From Robiginitomaculum sp. (GTDB taxonomy: Bacteria > Pseudomonadota > Alphaproteobacteria > Caulobacterales > Maricaulaceae), in NCBI GenBank assembly GCA_016763315.1, contig JAESTZ010000069.1, positions 1-37,289 of the forward strand: a DNA stretch of 37,289 nucleotides, written 5' to 3'. How positions within the stretch are numbered: the first letter of the stretch is position 1; each line of letters opens with the position of its first letter. Under the pieces are notes generated by a model that ran no database searches, was not told the origin of the DNA, and was given only the letters and a program-made list of their open reading frames with translations. The translations under genes and the position numbers were made by a program. This document shows positions 16,776-24,586 of the stretch, piece by piece.

Positions 16776-19486
16776 TGTTGCAAACGCTCCAGCAAGGTGG
16801 GGATATGTACTTGATCGGCTTTGTAATTTCCGGCTAATACATACATAACTAAATTGATGCCGAACCGGGTTGCCATTTCACGTTGATTGTCCATTTGTGC
16901 GCTTAAGCCGGCCAATGGTTGTCCTTCTTCATCGATCGCCCAAGCCGCTGCCCAATCATTGCTGCCAATAACTAATGAAGAAACGCCGTCTAATGATGAG
17001 CCTTTGCGATCGGCTTCAACCCAAAGCGGAGCATCGACATATCTACCGGGGAAACTTTCAATCAAATAATAAGCTCTGGTCAAAACATGATCTTTTGGCA
17101 CTTGGCGCAAAGCCGGAATGTCAATTTGCGAGAACAGCGACTTAAGAGCCGGATCAACACCGCCGGCACTTAAAGCTCGCAAGCCAGCGTCCTGTGTGTC
17201 AATCACCAACATTCCACCATTTTTAAGGTAAGTGTTTAATTTGATGATCGCCGCATCTGATAACTCTACCTCGCTCAAGAATGGCCAGTACAATAATAAA
17301 ATCACATTTAAATCATCAGTTTCAAGGTTTATCGCCACCGGCTCGGCAGGTTCAACAGTAGTTCGCAAATATAACTCTCGTGATAAGCCTTTAAGCCCTG
17401 CATGACTAAGTCGGTCAATGGCAGCATTATCGATAGCGACATAAGCTAATCTTGTTTGCTCTATTACCGCAAACGGATCAAGTTGTTCGGCGTTAGCCGG
17501 TTTTGCAGCAAACATAAAATTACCAGCCAAACCAAATGCCAATAGGATAATTGCGGTTTTTGCTGATCGTTTGAGAATAGAAGTTTTGCCGGATAGAATC
17601 AAAATTAGAAAATTATCAATGATCAACAAAATCAGCGCCAAGGATAATAGAAACCCGGCAAAGCGAATTGTCTTTGTATTGTCTATATTTCCGATAATTA
17701 CCTCGTCTGAGGTTTGCGGGAAATCGTTTATTTCAAGATTATCAAGAACATTTCTGGCCAGTGAAAATCGTCCATTACTCCACAGGCCGGCTGGGTGTGT
17801 TGCATTTACTGGTTCAGGCTCTGCATTGGCAGGTAATATCTGGTGAGAACCATCAGGAATAGTTAATTGCCCCTTGGCGTTTATGGCCATTTTCAGATCA
17901 AGCATCGGGCTGGGGTTAAGGTTATTATCCAGATCAACAATTGGATTTGCCGCTAATGGTAATATTCGTTTTAACATGGCAACAAAAATTCCCGATAACG
18001 GTAATTGTGACCAGTCTGGAGCCGCCGTTACATGGAACAGGACAATTCGTCCAGAGCCACGAATTGCCGAAGTGACCAAAGGAGTTCCATCGCTAAGTCG
18101 CGCCCAGACATGATCGGATAAGCCCGGCGAGCTGTCGGCAAGAACCTGCATGGTGACATTGATCTGTTGCTGGTGGTCAAGTCCGAAAAACGGGCTATTG
18201 TCGGCAAAAGGTGATAATTGCTGTGGTTGTTCCCAACCTAACGAGCTGCCAAGCAAGCGGCCACCGGATCGTAACGGAACCGGTATTAAATCATCTTGTC
18301 TTGTCGCCAGTCTTGGGCCGGCAAAGCGGATCAATAAACCGCCTTTTTCTACATATTCAGACAGACGTAGATCAGCCGTATCAGATAGTTTTCCAGTATC
18401 AAGCAAGACAATAATTGGCGGTAGTTTTTCTGTCATATTGCTCTGGTCAATTGCACTGATCTTGGCAAATGGACGTAGAGCTTTTTCAAGGTAAAATCTC
18501 TCGGACAATAAAGATTGATCACTATTTCGATTTCGCCCGGCAATGATACCTAATCTGGGTATTGCCCATGAACTATCGAGCAGGTGAACGGCTGCTGCTG
18601 ATGAAACTCCATCTATTCGTACCGCCGTCATTCGATTTCGCAATTCCAGCGGCATTGGCATGGTTACATCAATAGTTGTTTGCTCGCTGGTTAGTTCAAA
18701 TACGCTTCGTTGCAAAACATTGCCGTTTTTATCTTGAGCTAACAGCATGCCTGTTGTTTTAGAGTCAGAGTTAATTCTTATCTTAAGGCCGGATGGCTCA
18801 ATTTGCAGTCCAGCGATTCGCAAATTGTTTTGTTCAGGATCACGTAAAACTTGCAATTTTCCTATAGATGATAAAGTGCCGAGTAAAGCCGTCACCTGAC
18901 CATAATCATTGCCATCACTTAACCAGACAATTTGCATTGGTTGTTGTTTAATAAGCGGTGATTGTTGCAATATACCGGTAAGCAAACCGTGGTTTGGAGC
19001 AAATGCCTGCGGTTTATGGTTTTGTAATTTCTCCAATAATTGACCATAAGGCTCAAAGATAATGCTTTGGTTTTGTTGAACCGTGCTGGTAAATACTATG
19101 GCTATTTGTTGTCCGGCCAGATCAGCAGCGTTAGCAATAGTTTTGGCGCTGGCTTGAACATTTGACCAATTTGCAGCACTGGCCCAACCATCGTCAATGA
19201 TCAGCAATAGCGGACGATCATAAACGGTATCACTGCGCGGCAGTATTACCGGGAAACTAAGCGCCAGTATTATGCTGGCAACTATCGACAAGCGTAAAAT
19301 GCGCAACCACAGGGGAATTTTCTGCGGGCTGGATGTTTTATCCTGCAAGTCCCGTAAATAACGGATTGGCGGGAAGTTTTGCAAAACCGGCTGTGGTGGC
19401 AATGCCGATAATATCAACCAGAAAACCGGCAATAATAACAGAGCCAGCAAACTCCATGGATTTAGGAAAATTAACGAGCCAAGCAT
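16772..19486 (-). CDS. BatA-type N-terminal domain and DUF4159 protein
   Basis: A 904-residue membrane protein. The N-terminus (FLNPWSLLALLLLPVFWLIL, then a second helix at about 65-82) is the BatA-type double-membrane anchor. A VWA-like segment follows (LLLIIDDGWASAANW), but its metal site lacks the serines of a D-x-S-x-S motif. A GATase-like fold lies in the middle (EKGGLLIRFAGPRL), two more helices at about 605-655, and a C-terminal DUF4159 domain (PF13709) at about 680-890 with ELYLRTTVEP, LLLYWPFL and GGMLVIDTQD. It starts on the last base of the DUF58 stop (TAATG). Function is not known; the domain order is typical of this locus in alphaproteobacteria. Confidence 0.78.
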   Translation of the reverse strand: MLGSLIFLNPWSLLALLLLPVFWLILSALPPQPVLQNFPPIRYLRDLQDKTSSPQKIPLWLRILRLSIVASIILALSFPVILPRSDTVYDRPLLLIIDDGWASAANWSNVQASAKTIANAADLAGQQIAIVFTSTVQQNQSIIFEPYGQLLEKLQNHKPQAFAPNHGLLTGILQQSPLIKQQPMQIVWLSDGNDYGQVTALLGTLSSIGKLQVLRDPEQNNLRIAGLQIEPSGLKIRINSDSKTTGMLLAQDKNGNVLQRSVFELTSEQTTIDVTMPMPLELRNRMTAVRIDGVSSAAAVHLLDSSWAIPRLGIIAGRNRNSDQSLLSERFYLEKALRPFAKISAIDQSNMTEKLPPIIVLLDTGKLSDTADLRLSEYVEKGGLLIRFAGPRLATRQDDLIPVPLRSGGRLLGSSLGWEQPQQLSPFADNSPFFGLDHQQQINVTMQVLADSSPGLSDHVWARLSDGTPLVTSAIRGSGRIVLFHVTAAPDWSQLPLSGIFVAMLKRILPLAANPIVDLDNNLNPSPMLDLKMAINAKGQLTIPDGSHQILPANAEPEPVNATHPAGLWSNGRFSLARNVLDNLEINDFPQTSDEVIIGNIDNTKTIRFAGFLLSLALILLIIDNFLILILSGKTSILKRSAKTAIILLAFGLAGNFMFAAKPANAEQLDPFAVIEQTRLAYVAIDNAAIDRLSHAGLKGLSRELYLRTTVEPAEPVAINLETDDLNVILLLYWPFLSEVELSDAAIIKLNTYLKNGGMLVIDTQDAGLRALSAGGVDPALKSLFSQIDIPALRQVPKDHVLTRAYYLIESFPGRYVDAPLWVEADRKGSSLDGVSSLVIGSNDWAAAWAIDEEGQPLAGLSAQMDNQREMATRFGINLVMYVLAGNYKADQVHIPTLLERLQQ

Positions 19487-20358
19487 TATTTAACACCCAA
19501 GTACTGGTATAGTGCTAAAAATACATTTGCCGGGTGTTGATCAGTGCGGTGGTTCAAAAAGTGCCAATTGTTTTTGCTGGCGATGGCTTTGATTTGTTCA
19601 CGACCGGCCTTAAACCTTTGTTGATAGATGGTCTTGGCAGCTTGCGCTCGACCCATATCAATTTTTTCAGCATTTCCACTATCGGCGAATAGCACATGCC
19701 CGGTAAATGGAAAGTTTTCTTCAGCTGGATCACTGATGTGCAGTAAAATCACGGAAATTCCGTTTTGGCTGATACGTTTTAATCTTTGTGTCCAGATTTG
19801 CGCGCCTTCCAAGAAATCCGAAGCAATTACCAAATGCGCATGATTGCGGGAGTTTTCCAATATTATGGAATTGGCTAAACTGGTTCCGGTGATGATTTCC
19901 CGGCTTATGCGCTCTATGGCTCCAATGCCAGTGCCGGGTTTTTGCGAAACTCCGGGAACCATGCACCGTTCTGCCCCTCGTAATAAAACAATGCTTAAAG
20001 CTGTTAATAACACTGCCGCACGGTCGCACTTTAATGGTAGTTTATCGTTTGATCGCCAGTTCATTTGCGGTGAATTATCACGCCACAAGAATACAGTATT
20101 GGCAGCTTCCCATTCGGTTTCGCGGACAAATAAAGCATCAGAGCGCCCTGAACGCCGCCAGTCTATTGCACTGGCCGGGTCTTCGTCTCGAGCACGGCGA
20201 AATTCCCAAAAAGTTTCTCCGCTGCCTCGTTTCCTGCGACCATGTGAGCCATGAACCACATTGGCACTGATCCGTCTGGCTTCACTAAGTAAAGCCGGGT
20301 ATTTTGCTGCTAACTCATTGGCTTGTTGATTAGATGTATGTTGATTTTTTATTGGCAA
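19486..20358 (-). CDS. DUF58 domain-containing protein
   Basis: A 290-residue DUF58 protein (PF01882). The hallmark region is GETFWEFRRARDEDPASAID followed by WRRSGRSDALFVRETEWE at about 45-85, corresponding to the DUF58 pattern of a shared acidic/aromatic turn. A VWA-like core follows, where the metal-site position reads DNSPQM, a degenerate form. No membrane helix is apparent. The start is TTG one to two bases after the moxR stop, with AGGAA about eleven bases upstream inside moxR; translation is probably coupled. DUF58 proteins regularly sit next to MoxR ATPases and are thought to be their partners. Confidence 0.82.
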   Translation of the reverse strand: MPIKNQHTSNQQANELAAKYPALLSEARRISANVVHGSHGRRKRGSGETFWEFRRARDEDPASAIDWRRSGRSDALFVRETEWEAANTVFLWRDNSPQMNWRSNDKLPLKCDRAAVLLTALSIVLLRGAERCMVPGVSQKPGTGIGAIERISREIITGTSLANSIILENSRNHAHLVIASDFLEGAQIWTQRLKRISQNGISVILLHISDPAEENFPFTGHVLFADSGNAEKIDMGRAQAAKTIYQQRFKAGREQIKAIASKNNWHFLNHRTDQHPANVFLALYQYLGVK

Positions 20359-20360
20359 GA

Positions 20361-21356
20361 TCAGATTATTTCCTGCAATAGAGCGTCAATTAATGTCTCG
20401 ACGGTTTCTCCTTCGGCTTTGGCGGAAAACCCCAAAGCCATACGGTGCTTTAGTGCCGCAGGAGCCAAGGCGATCACATCTTCAAGCGTTGGCGCGAAAT
20501 TTCCGCTTAACAAAGCACGCGCCCGACACCCAAGCATTAATGCTTGCCCTGCTCTGGGGCCTGGCCCCCAAACCACGTGTTCTTTAACTCGTTTTGAGCT
20601 GGTTTCTTCTGGTCTGGCCAAGCGTACAAGTTTCAATATCGCAGCAAGCACAGTTTCACCAACCGGCATTTCACGTACCAGATTTTGCATATCAAGTAAT
20701 TTTGCACCATCTAGGCAGGCTTCGGGCGAAGTTGTGGAATTATCAGTAGTGCCGATCAATATTTCCCGTTCGGCATCTTCATCAGGATAGCCAATATCGA
20801 TTTGCAACAAAAATCTATCAAGCTGTGCTTCTGGTAATGGATAAGTGCCTTCTTGCTCGATGGGGTTTTGTGTCGCTAAAACATGAAATGGTTGCGGCAG
20901 GGCATAAGAGGTTCCGGCAATGCTAACCTCACCCTCTTGCATGGCTTGTAACAATGCTGACTGGGTTCTAGGGCTGGCGCGGTTAATTTCGTCGGCCATC
21001 AATAATTGGCAAAATACCGGCCCTTTGATGAAGCGGAATTGTCTTTTACCTTTATTATCGCTTTCCAATACTTCGGAGCCAAGAATATCTGCGGGCATTA
21101 GATCAGGAGTAAACTGGATACGTTTTTCGCTAAGTCCGGTAACTTTTGCCAGCGTTTCAACCAACAAGGTTTTGGCCAAGCCCGGCGCACCAACCAACAG
21201 TCCATGTCCACCAGATAGCAAGGTGATCAAAGTAAGATCAACGACTTTGTCTTGACCGATAATAACTTTGGCAACTTGCTTGCGGGCTTCGGTCAACAAT
21301 TCGGCAGCATTTGTTGCGCGCTTGATAACTTGATCGGTGTAGCTTATTTCGGACAT
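20361..21356 (-). CDS. moxR: MoxR-family AAA+ ATPase
   Basis: A 331-residue MoxR-type AAA+ ATPase (AAA_3). Walker A is GAPGLAKT at 56-63, Walker B is LLMADEIN with Asp122-Glu123, and the sensor region reads VLATQNPIEQEGTYPLPEAQ then LDRFLL. The C-terminal lid domain follows. MoxR ATPases act as chaperones that mature or activate VWA-containing partners, which fits the three downstream genes. I chose ATG 21356 because AGGAA lies about nine bases upstream; the frame is open to 21482 but that extension has no ribosome-binding site and runs through a dispersed repeat. It heads the minus-strand cluster and is divergent from the DUF1285 gene. Confidence 0.9.
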   Translation of the reverse strand: MSEISYTDQVIKRATNAAELLTEARKQVAKVIIGQDKVVDLTLITLLSGGHGLLVGAPGLAKTLLVETLAKVTGLSEKRIQFTPDLMPADILGSEVLESDNKGKRQFRFIKGPVFCQLLMADEINRASPRTQSALLQAMQEGEVSIAGTSYALPQPFHVLATQNPIEQEGTYPLPEAQLDRFLLQIDIGYPDEDAEREILIGTTDNSTTSPEACLDGAKLLDMQNLVREMPVGETVLAAILKLVRLARPEETSSKRVKEHVVWGPGPRAGQALMLGCRARALLSGNFAPTLEDVIALAPAALKHRMALGFSAKAEGETVETLIDALLQEII

Positions 21357-21420
21357 GCAAATAATTTCCTGATATTGTTTCGTGCCCGGACATTGAAACG
21401 AAGTTTGAGTTTTGTCTATA

Positions 21421-21469
21421 CTCCATCGACCCAAAAAGTGGGAACCGGTTTTTGGATAAGTTGATGGAG
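21421..21469. repeat. Dispersed AACCGGTT-centred repeat, copy 1
   Basis: Core AAAAAGTGGGAACCGGTTTTT would be 21 bases; its inner 19 bases on the minus strand are identical to those at 24552-24570. Seven-base arms CTCCATC (21421-21427) and GATGGAG (21463-21469) flank it. It lies between moxR and DUF1285, upstream of both. A motif like this is, by my recollection, common in Rhizobiales intergenic DNA. Confidence 0.5.
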
Positions 21470-21497
21470 CACAAAAGTCCATGAAAGAAGTATTACA

Positions 21498-22061
21498 ATG
21501 CGTTTGGAAAACCTGATCAATGCGGCAAAAGCCAATATATCAGGCGATGACTTGCCGCCAGTGGATCAATGGAACCCTGAAAATTGTGCCAATATGCAAA
21601 TGCGTATTTTGCGTGATGGAAGTTGGCTACATGAAGGCTCTGTGATTACTCGCCCGGCCTTGGTCAAATTGTTTTCAACGATTTTACGCAAAGATGAAGA
21701 CGGGCAAACATGGTTGGTAACACCGGTAGAAAAAGTGAAAGTTATAGTTGATGTTGCGCATTTTATTGCTGTTTCGGTAGAGAAAATAATCGATGAGAAT
21801 GTCGAAAGTCTTTACTTTACAACGAATGTCGAAGATGTGGTGAAGCTGGATAATCAGCACTCGCTAATGATAAACACCAATTCAAAAACCAATACGCCAG
21901 AGCCGGTTATCAGGGTTCGTGGCCGGCTTGATGCGTTATTATCCCGTCCGGTGTATTATCAACTGGTTGAGTGGGCTAAGGAAAAAGACCAACAATTAGG
22001 TGTTTTTAGTGACGACAGTTTCTTCATTTTAGGCGATAAGGGGGAGCATTTAATTGATTGA
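21498..22061 (+). CDS. DUF1285 domain-containing protein
   Basis: A 187-residue cytoplasmic protein of the DUF1285 family (PF06938). Recognisable parts are PPVDQWNPE near 21-29, MQMRILRDGSWLHEGSVITR near 34-53 and the alternating beta segments through FFILGDKGEHL at the end. No function is established for the family. It opens a plus-strand run of four tightly packed genes, overlapping the next by eight bases. The same gene order (DUF1285, nudix, DUF6111, cca) opposite a MoxR cluster is, from my knowledge, common in Rhizobiales and relatives. Confidence 0.8.
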   Translation: MRLENLINAAKANISGDDLPPVDQWNPENCANMQMRILRDGSWLHEGSVITRPALVKLFSTILRKDEDGQTWLVTPVEKVKVIVDVAHFIAVSVEKIIDENVESLYFTTNVEDVVKLDNQHSLMINTNSKTNTPEPVIRVRGRLDALLSRPVYYQLVEWAKEKDQQLGVFSDDSFFILGDKGEHLID

Positions 22062-22656
22062 GTTATTAAGTCATGTATTGGATAAAACTTCTTTATCCAC
22101 TAGTCAGACATTATACTCGGATTATGACTTAAATCCTGATGATAATAAGGATTTATCTAAAGGTCGTGCCGCCGCAGTTCTGTTACCCTTGGTTTTTCGC
22201 GAAGACGGGTGGCAAATAATTATGACCGTTCGTAGCCAACAAATGCCAACCCATGCCGGACAGATTAGCTTTCCAGGCGGCGGGTTGGCAAAGATGGATA
22301 AATCCCTTAGCGATACGGCGTTGCGTGAATGCGAAGAAGAGACCGGTATATTGCGTTCGCAAGTAAATCTGCTTGGCGAGTTTGAACCATACCATACTGT
22401 GACAAATTATAGGGTCACACCGTTTGTTGGAATTGTCGAAGGTGACATACAATTGCGTGCTGATCCGGCAGAGGTGGCTGAAATATTTGAAGTGCCGTTT
22501 TCATTTGTGACAGAGTTGGATAATTTTAGACGTGATTCCAGGCAATGGCAGGGTGTTGAGCGTTTTTTTTATGCTGTTCCGTATAAAAACAGATATATCT
22601 GGGGTGCAACTGCTGGTATTTTACGGGCATTGGCTTTACGTTTAAGCAATGTGTAA
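22054..22656 (+). CDS. Nudix hydrolase, CoA pyrophosphatase type
   Basis: A 200-residue nudix protein of the NudL/YeaB (CoA pyrophosphatase) branch, which hydrolyses CoA or acyl-CoA to 4'-phosphopantetheine compounds and adenosine 3',5'-bisphosphate. The branch-specific motif before the nudix box reads RSQQMPTHAGQISFPGGG, and the nudix box ends in RECEEETGI with its glutamates. PYHTVTNYRVTPFVG, typical of the branch, follows. Its TTG start at 22054 lies inside the end of DUF1285, eight bases after GGGAG at 22041-22045, so translation is coupled. Substrate is inferred from the family motif. Confidence 0.85.
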   Translation: MIELLSHVLDKTSLSTSQTLYSDYDLNPDDNKDLSKGRAAAVLLPLVFREDGWQIIMTVRSQQMPTHAGQISFPGGGLAKMDKSLSDTALRECEEETGILRSQVNLLGEFEPYHTVTNYRVTPFVGIVEGDIQLRADPAEVAEIFEVPFSFVTELDNFRRDSRQWQGVERFFYAVPYKNRYIWGATAGILRALALRLSNV

Positions 22657-22670
22657 AAAGGAATAGAAAA

Positions 22671-22970
22671 TTGTTGCGATTTACTTTGATTGAAATTCTG
22701 TTTCTTGGTCTTCCATTGGCTATTTTTCTTGGCTACCGAGCTTTTTTAATTCATCACCGTAAAGTGGATCGTGAAGAGTTTTCTCCGGTGCCATATCACA
22801 AGCTTTTTGTTGCTGGCGGAGTTGCGGCAATACTAGTTTATTTTGTTATGGCGTTTAGCAACGAAAAAATAACCGATCAAAAATATGTTCCAGCCCACGT
22901 TAAAGACGGACAATTGATACCGGGTGGATTTGTTGAACGCGAGAAACCAGAAACAGAGGAAGAACAATAA
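22671..22970 (+). CDS. DUF6111-like small membrane protein
   Basis: A 99-residue protein with two membrane helices (about 4-22 and 43-63), a basic loop between them (IHHRKVDREEF) and an acidic C-terminal tail. Its position between the nudix gene and cca matches the small DUF6111 protein found there in many alphaproteobacteria; the helical pattern and tail agree. The start is TTG 22671 with AAAGG about ten bases upstream. It ends in TAATG shared with the cca start. Function is unknown. Confidence 0.6.
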   Translation: MLRFTLIEILFLGLPLAIFLGYRAFLIHHRKVDREEFSPVPYHKLFVAGGVAAILVYFVMAFSNEKITDQKYVPAHVKDGQLIPGGFVEREKPETEEEQ

Positions 22971-24226
22971 TGAAATTACCGACTGCGCTGGATGTAAAAC
23001 AACATCAATGGTTGCAAAACGGATCGGCGCTGTCCTTGCTTGATATGTTAAATGATAGTCATGCGGATAATGCAAGGTTTGTTGGAGGCTGTGTGCGTAA
23101 TGCTTTAATGGGCGAAAAAATTGTTGATATTGATATCGCCACTAAATTATTACCAGAAGAAGTGATGAAAATTGTGACCGACGCAGGTCATAAGGTTGTT
23201 CCAACCGGAATTGATCACGGAACCATTACTGCGGTGCTAAATGGCACAGCATTTGAAGTGACGACTTTGCGTAAAGATGTGCAAACCGATGGCCGGCGGG
23301 CGGTTACCGCCTTTTCGCAATCTTGGGACGAGGATAGCTTGCGCCGTGATTTTCGCTTTAATGCAATTTATTGCGATGGTAAGGGGCAGCTTTATGATCC
23401 GCAAAACGGCATTAAAGATGCGATTGAGCGTGAAGTTGTATTTATTGGCAAGCCGGACGATCGTATAAACGAAGATTTTTTACGAATTTTGCGTTATTTC
23501 CGGTTTTTTGCCCATTATGGCTCTGGTCGTCCTGATCGGGCGGCAATTACCGCTTGTACGCGATTAAAAGCTGGTATCGAGAAGCTATCTTCCGAACGGA
23601 TATGGAAAGAATTACAGGCATTATTAGCGGCTCCTGATCCAGTGAAGTCTATTCGCTGGATGCGCACTTCGGAAGTTTTGCAAAAATGTTTCCCCGGCTC
23701 CACCGATGTTGATCAATTGGCGCAATTAGTCGTATCTGAAAAAGCTATGAATTGGCCTATTGATCCGCTATTGCGGTTTATGGCTCTGCTTGATCCATCA
23801 AGGGCACGAGAAGCCAGCAAGCATCTTAAACTGTCTAATGCCCAAAACTCCAGAGTTATGGCCTATGCCAGAAATGGTCCGGTGTTACCGGGCGAGGACT
23901 TTATGGACGTATCAAGGAGGCTTTATCTCAAAGTCGTTTCCGGATATGTTGATGCGGCGAAGCTGGCTTTAGGGAAATATGAAGGCCGCGAGCGCCGTGA
24001 TATTGATGATATGCTGGACTTTGCCGCCGAGTGGGAACGGCCGGTGTTTCCGGTAACTGCCAAGCATTTAATGGAAGTAGGCTACAAACAAGGCAAGGAA
24101 TTGGGTGATTTGCTGTGGAGCCTTGAAGATGAATGGATTAGTTCCGGCTTTGCTCTTTCCATGGACGAGTTACGAGCAAAAATTGGTAATTTGGGAACTG
24201 GCGGTAAGTCCGGCGGGCAGGGTTAA
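22970..24226 (+). CDS. cca: CCA tRNA nucleotidyltransferase / poly(A) polymerase family
   Basis: A 418-residue class II nucleotidyltransferase. The head domain has RFVGGCVRNALMG near 35-47, then DIDIAT, whose aspartates are the metal ligands, and TTLRKDV. The neck motif RRDFRFNAIY and the ERINEDFLRILRYFRFFA-like segment (here DRINEDFLRILRYFRFF) bind nucleotide and tRNA. It would add or repair the 3' CCA end of tRNAs. A very similar family includes poly(A) polymerases, so that activity cannot be ruled out. It overlaps the DUF6111 stop by one base and ends the four-gene run. Confidence 0.88.
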   Translation: MKLPTALDVKQHQWLQNGSALSLLDMLNDSHADNARFVGGCVRNALMGEKIVDIDIATKLLPEEVMKIVTDAGHKVVPTGIDHGTITAVLNGTAFEVTTLRKDVQTDGRRAVTAFSQSWDEDSLRRDFRFNAIYCDGKGQLYDPQNGIKDAIEREVVFIGKPDDRINEDFLRILRYFRFFAHYGSGRPDRAAITACTRLKAGIEKLSSERIWKELQALLAAPDPVKSIRWMRTSEVLQKCFPGSTDVDQLAQLVVSEKAMNWPIDPLLRFMALLDPSRAREASKHLKLSNAQNSRVMAYARNGPVLPGEDFMDVSRRLYLKVVSGYVDAAKLALGKYEGRERRDIDDMLDFAAEWERPVFPVTAKHLMEVGYKQGKELGDLLWSLEDEWISSGFALSMDELRAKIGNLGTGGKSGGQG

Positions 24227-24583
24227 GTTGGGCTTGATCTTGTATCAAGTGCCAATTAAATCTGCCGCAAAACCGATGGTCGCCATTGCATTCTCAAGAT
24301 CAAGTTCGGTGATAATAAATTCGGATCTACAATTCCAATGATTGTCATACTCCGACTTGTTCGGGGTATCCAGTATATGAGAAACTGGATCACCCGACTA
24401 AATCGGGTGATGACGGTGTGTGGTGAGGTTGATTATTTCTACCGTTCGTTGCACGTCGTAGGTCATTGCGCAGCAATCTGACCGCGAGACAGAATAATTA
24501 CCCACTTTTGTTGGCAAATAATTATCTTTAGTGGTCGCATTTGCTCACCACAAAACCGGTTCCCACTTTTGTTGGCAAATGCT
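24227..24583. other. Gene-free stretch with three kinds of repeat
   Basis: No gene is supported. A small hairpin (CTTGAT 24233-24238 with ATCAAG 24244-24249) follows the cca stop and may mark its end. Then come a composite hairpin repeat (24343-24416) and two copies of a 19-base direct repeat (24501-24519 and 24562-24580), the second forming part of the AACCGGTT-centred repeat that abuts the stop of the next gene. Confidence 0.6.
24343..24416. repeat. Composite hairpin repeat, copy 2
   Basis: The cleanest copy. The right hairpin is ATCACCCGA (24389-24397) pairing perfectly with TCGGGTGAT (24403-24411), then GACGG. The left hairpin is ATACTCCGA (24347-24355) pairing with TCGGGGTAT (24361-24369). 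The halves, TGTCAT...ATCCAGT and ACTGGAT...ATGACGG, are inverted copies of each other, so the whole can also fold as one long cruciform. Confidence 0.7.
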
Positions 24584-24586
24584 CTA
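24501..24586. repeat. 19-base direct repeat and AACCGGTT-centred repeat, copy 2
   Basis: CCCACTTTTGTTGGCAAAT occurs identically at 24501-24519 and 24562-24580, starts 61 bases apart. The second copy is preceded by AAAACCGGTT, giving AAAACCGGTTCCCACTTTT (24552-24570), the same 19 bases found inverted at 21433-21453. The repeat ends in GCTCTAG, whose last bases form the stop codon of the HemY-like gene. Confidence 0.6.
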
